Assembly (NCBI GenBank): GCA_003566215.1
Contig: PXEJ01000267.1
Location: 1-8,965, forward strand
Direction: 5' to 3'
Length of the DNA: 8,965 nt
Source: Cyanobacteria bacterium T3Sed10_376R1m
GTDB taxonomy: Bacteria > Cyanobacteriota > Cyanobacteriia > Cyanobacteriales > Cyanobacteriaceae
Part shown: positions 6,331 through 8,965 of the stretch, one piece after another
How positions within the stretch are numbered: position 1 is the stretch's first letter
How the letters are laid out: the number at the start of each line of letters is the position of its first letter
Position numbers and translations under genes: made by a program
Notes under the pieces: generated by a model
Database searches by the model: none
Seen by the model: only the letters and a program-made list of their open reading frames with translations
Told to the model about the DNA's origin: nothing

Positions 6331-7440
6331 TTAAGCCAAATTTTCTTCACCCTCGATGACTTGTGCAGAAATTATTTTATCTTCTGCGGTTAGTTTTTCT
6401 AAAACCTCTGCACCTTCAGTAACATAACCAAATACAGCAAATCTGCCATCCATGAGATTGTACCCTGGGGGCGTTACCTCTGTATCAAACTTAAAGAAGA
6501 AAAATTGAGATGAACAACCATTAGGATCTATACTAGGACGAGCCAAAGCCACCGCACCATAAGCATTAAAAGGTAATACTGGTTGGGCTAGATAAAGACC
6601 TACATCTTCGGTGGTAAAACCATAAATAGGTTCAGACTCCCCTTGTACTAATACTTCTAAAGGAATGGCTCGATATTTATTAGTTTCAGGATCAATATAG
6701 CCCACTTCTTCCCCTTCTGGATCACCTGTTTGAATTACATAGAAATCTTCTGCCCGGATGAAAGGCAAGTTATTATAAAATTTCTTTTGTACCAAGTCCA
6801 CAAAGTTTCCCCCTGTAACCGGCGCACTATAACCATCGACAACGATTACCATATCCCCCTGAGTTGTGGCAATTTGAACCTTAGCACGTCCTTTTAGTTG
6901 AGGTAAATAGGAATATTCCTCGGGTACCTCATAGGGAAAACCTGTTACCATGCCTTCTTCTAGTTCGGTGATATTAGCTAAGATATTAGCTCTAGTGGCG
7001 AGAATCTCATCTCTTTTTTGTCCTGCCACTAACTCCTGTAGAATTTCTACATCTTCTACCACAGCATTTACCAATTCATTAGCCCTATCCCGAAATTCGG
7101 GAGGTACATCTTGAGCAATATCTTTTCCGTGTAATTGTAAAGCAAAAGATGCGTTTCTAACATATTTTTCTAAAGTTTTCCATCGTTTAGAACGCAAACT
7201 TCGTTCTATTTTTTCGATGTTACTTTGAACAACTCTAATCTCCTTATTGTCAATGGGTAAAGCATAACGTAGAATTGCCTCTGGATCTGTGATGGCATCT
7301 CCCTGAGCTAAAATACTCTTTCTAGGGACATCTGCTAGGGCATTTTGCCATGATACAGGACTAAGGGCGATGGTCATCGCTAATACTAACACCATTGCAA
7401 CTGTTATTCTTGTTAGTCGTTGCCACCAAATAGATTTCAT
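6331..7440 (-). CDS. Secreted/lumenal cyclophilin-like protein, CYP38/TLP40 family
   Basis: I start this gene at ATG 7440-7438, giving 369 residues; extending to a TTG at 7446-7444 would add only two residues and neither has a ribosome binding site. Residues 1-36 form a signal peptide: basic KSIWWQRLTR, a hydrophobic core (12-28), and an ALA cleavage site before Asp37. Residues about 50-175 are a charged helical region. Residues about 185-365 are a divergent cyclophilin (peptidyl-prolyl isomerase) domain with GGNFVDLV, FYNNLPFIR, VIQTGDPEG, SSQFFFFKF and DGRFAVFGYV. This architecture matches plant CYP38/spinach TLP40 and its cyanobacterial homologues. CYP38 supports photosystem II assembly and repair in the thylakoid lumen and is reported to lack isomerase activity in Arabidopsis. 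Lumenal or periplasmic placement is inferred from the signal peptide. It lies two genes from cry-DASH with no operon link. Confidence 0.9.
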   Translation of the reverse strand: MKSIWWQRLTRITVAMVLVLAMTIALSPVSWQNALADVPRKSILAQGDAITDPEAILRYALPIDNKEIRVVQSNIEKIERSLRSKRWKTLEKYVRNASFALQLHGKDIAQDVPPEFRDRANELVNAVVEDVEILQELVAGQKRDEILATRANILANITELEEGMVTGFPYEVPEEYSYLPQLKGRAKVQIATTQGDMVIVVDGYSAPVTGGNFVDLVQKKFYNNLPFIRAEDFYVIQTGDPEGEEVGYIDPETNKYRAIPLEVLVQGESEPIYGFTTEDVGLYLAQPVLPFNAYGAVALARPSIDPNGCSSQFFFFKFDTEVTPPGYNLMDGRFAVFGYVTEGAEVLEKLTAEDKIISAQVIEGEENLA

Positions 7441-7477
7441 AATCAAAAATTTTTTTTAAACTCTTTACTGCCATTAT

Positions 7478-7492
7478 TTCACAAACAGTGAA
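7478..7492. promoter_or_regulatory. 15-bp inverted repeat between divergent genes, possible operator
   Basis: TTCAC-AAACA-GTGAA is a perfect inverted repeat of five-base arms with a five-base spacer. It sits 37 bases upstream of the cyclophilin ATG and 163 bases upstream of the DUF1232 ATG. The spacing suits a dimeric regulator, but such a short palindrome can arise by chance in AT-rich DNA. Confidence 0.2.
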
Positions 7493-7655
7493 GCATGAAA
7501 AAAATTCACCGTTACAATACGTCACAACGCTTTATTTTCTGTACAAATAATTTCTTGGGGAAAACCGCACCAAAGTAAAAATATTACAGCTAAAAAATAA
7601 TTAGAATAGGAAAAGATAATAATATTAAATTTTTCTACTTAAGATTCTCAGCATA

Positions 7656-7961
7656 ATGAAAATAAATCCTGGTTCTATTTATAATTGGTATCGTAATAGT
7701 ATTCGTAATCCTAAGTATCGTTGGTGGATGATATTAGGTTCATTGGCTTATTTGTTAAGTCCTATTGATATATCCCCTGATATTATTCCCATTGTGGGTC
7801 AAATTGATGATTTTTTAGTGGTTTCGATTATGATTTCGGAAATATCTCAATTACTTTTAGATAAGATGAAGAATAAAAATTTATCGAAAGATAGTTTTAA
7901 ACAAGATGATAGTAAAGAGGAGGGAAAAACCGTAGAAGTTGAGGCTGTCTCTTTGGATTAG
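7656..7961 (+). CDS. DUF1232 (YkvA-like) small membrane-associated protein
   Basis: This 101-residue protein carries the DUF1232 signature. A WWMILGSLAYLLSPIDISPD stretch (24-43) leads into IIPIVGQIDDFLVVSIMISE (44-63); the repeated proline-acidic pattern PIDISPDIIPIVGQIDD is diagnostic of the family. Residues 25-37 and 54-68 are hydrophobic, so one or two membrane-associated helices are likely. Residues about 70-101 form a charged, probably disordered tail rich in Lys, Asp and Glu. The biochemical function of the family is unknown. Length is normal. No Shine-Dalgarno sequence is visible before the ATG. Its TAG is only 7 bases before the start of the lyase-like gene, so the two are probably co-transcribed, although this need not mean a shared function. 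Confidence 0.88.
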   Translation: MKINPGSIYNWYRNSIRNPKYRWWMILGSLAYLLSPIDISPDIIPIVGQIDDFLVVSIMISEISQLLLDKMKNKNLSKDSFKQDDSKEEGKTVEVEAVSLD

Positions 7962-7968
7962 TTTTTTT

Positions 7969-8965
7969 ATGGCACTTTTTACTCGAAGGTTTTCTATTTT
8001 TTTTGTTTTGTATGTGACACTATTTCTTGGTGGCTCAAAAGCTTCTTCTACAGACTTTGTGCAAAAAGAGCTATTTTCTGGGGTAGTTAGTTTACGCTTA
8101 AGGAATGGTGTTTGGAGATTGCTTGATGATAGTCCTATTTTCCAAGATATTTTTTTAGATTTAAATTGTGAAAATAGTGTTTGTGAATCGGACATTTATG
8201 GCTGGGCTCCAAAATATAACCAAGATGTGGAACATAAAGGAACAGTTAGTATATCAAAGAAAAATAACTATTGGCAAATTGAGGCTGATTTAGAAATAAG
8301 GGCTAATCCTTTTACCATGGAAAGTAATTTGGCAAGGTATTCTATTGAGGTTTTACCTTTGTCCGAGGATGAGTTGATAGGCAACTACCGAGGTAGTTTG
8401 AATGGTCGTTTTTTATTGGGGAAGGTAAAGGGAAGCATTCGAGAAAGTAATATTCAAAAGGTGACTGATTTTGTGCCGATTGAATCCCAAGAGCATCCTC
8501 GTTTAATTTTTAGAAATTCTGACCTAGATGATTTAAAAGCCAAGATTGATACTGTTACGGGAAAGGCGATTTTAAATCGTTTGGAGGATACTTTAAAGGG
8601 GGAAATTTTCTATACTGGTTATGGTTTGAATGGTGGTTCCCATGGTGCCGGATATTGTTTTTTGGGGTTGTTAAAGGATGATGTTAGTTTGGCTCAAAAA
8701 GGGTGGGATGTGGTTCAAGATGCGATCGCCCTTAGCCGAGGTATTAATGAGAATGAGAACTTAAGAATATTAGAAAGATCAGGATTAGTTATGGGGGTAG
8801 CCATTGCCTACGACTTATGTTATCCCCTTTGGAATGATGAACAAAGGGCAAATTTAACCAAGTGGTTAGCAGGGCAAACATTACAACTAGCTCAGGGAGG
8901 AGGAAGAGGCTGGAATAATCACACCGTTAGTAATTGGAATGTAAGAGCTAGAAGTGCTGCAGGTA
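7969..8965 (+). CDS. Secreted heparinase II/III- or alginate-lyase-like protein (partial, C-terminus outside window)
   Basis: The frame opens at ATG 7969 and stays open for 332 codons to the right edge. Residues 1-25 are a signal peptide: FTRRF, a hydrophobic core FFVLYVTLFLGG, and cleavage near SKA/S. Residues about 30-165 are rich in predicted strands, with two cysteines (Cys67, Cys72), and match no domain I recognise. From about 176, HPRLIFRNSDLDDLKAKI is the typical lead-in to the alpha/alpha toroid of polysaccharide lyases of the heparinase II/III and alginate-lyase type. VAIAYDLCYPLWNDEQR (277-293) and GWNNHTVSNWNVRARSAAG (314-332) fit the inner helices, including the Asn-His pair often near the active site. 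A role in cleaving or remodelling an acidic exopolysaccharide outside the cytoplasmic membrane is inferred. The catalytic Tyr and the beta-sandwich would lie beyond the window. Confidence 0.72.
   Translation, partial: MALFTRRFSIFFVLYVTLFLGGSKASSTDFVQKELFSGVVSLRLRNGVWRLLDDSPIFQDIFLDLNCENSVCESDIYGWAPKYNQDVEHKGTVSISKKNNYWQIEADLEIRANPFTMESNLARYSIEVLPLSEDELIGNYRGSLNGRFLLGKVKGSIRESNIQKVTDFVPIESQEHPRLIFRNSDLDDLKAKIDTVTGKAILNRLEDTLKGEIFYTGYGLNGGSHGAGYCFLGLLKDDVSLAQKGWDVVQDAIALSRGINENENLRILERSGLVMGVAIAYDLCYPLWNDEQRANLTKWLAGQTLQLAQGGGRGWNNHTVSNWNVRARSAAG

Noticed and set aside
7495..7572. Short plus-strand frame starting MKKIHRYNT upstream of DUF1232
   Set aside because: Only 25 codons, no ribosome binding site, no conserved pattern; it lies in what should be promoter DNA.
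7881..8195. Minus-strand 104-codon open frame
   Set aside because: It is antisense to the DUF1232 end and the start of the lyase-like gene, both of which have convincing protein features including a signal peptide.
1..8965. CRISPR array, tRNA, rRNA or riboswitch
   Set aside because: I found no regularly spaced short repeats, no cloverleaf with a GTTCRA-type arm and no conserved riboswitch core; the only tandem repeat is the 120-base TPR unit, which is coding.

Overview
This is chromosomal DNA from a low-GC, AT-rich cyanobacterium. Three things support that: six perfect copies of the octamer GCGATCGC (HIP1, the hallmark repeat of many cyanobacterial genomes), a Ycf39 photosystem II assembly factor, and a TLP40/CYP38-type lumenal cyclophilin. 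A relative of Cyanobacterium, Geminocystis or another low-GC chroococcalean is plausible, but the genus is an inference I cannot test here.

Layout from left to right. (1) 1-775, minus strand: the N-terminal part of a tetratricopeptide-repeat protein that runs off the left edge. Its start looks like the winged-helix segment of a STAND-type regulator without the ATPase. (2) 776-1133: an AT-rich gap with one HIP1 site. (3) ycf39, followed by a short hairpin and a doubtful 51-codon reading frame. (4) sufS, the cysteine desulfurase of iron-sulfur cluster assembly, standing without other suf genes in this window. (5) 3543-3712: what appears to be the decayed 3' end of an IS200/IS605-type tnpB gene, lying directly against the sufS stop codon. 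A large hairpin separates it from ndk. (6) ndk on the minus strand. (7) A DASH-type cryptochrome/photolyase gene whose stop overlaps, as ATGA, the start of a single-domain response regulator gene. (8) A secreted CYP38/TLP40-like cyclophilin gene on the minus strand. (9) A DUF1232 small membrane-protein gene followed 7 bases later by a secreted heparinase II/III- or alginate-lyase-like gene that runs off the right edge.

Most of the window is housekeeping: photosystem II assembly and maintenance (ycf39, the cyclophilin), Fe-S biogenesis (sufS), nucleotide balance (ndk) and light-driven DNA repair (cry-DASH). The genes alternate in strand and form only two clear transcription units, cry-DASH with the response regulator and DUF1232 with the lyase-like gene.

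I do not see a clear, wholly new system. The observations most worth following are the translationally coupled cryptochrome and receiver domain, the tnpB remnant at the end of sufS, the ATPase-less winged-helix/TPR protein, and the lyase-like secreted protein with an unassigned N-terminal domain.
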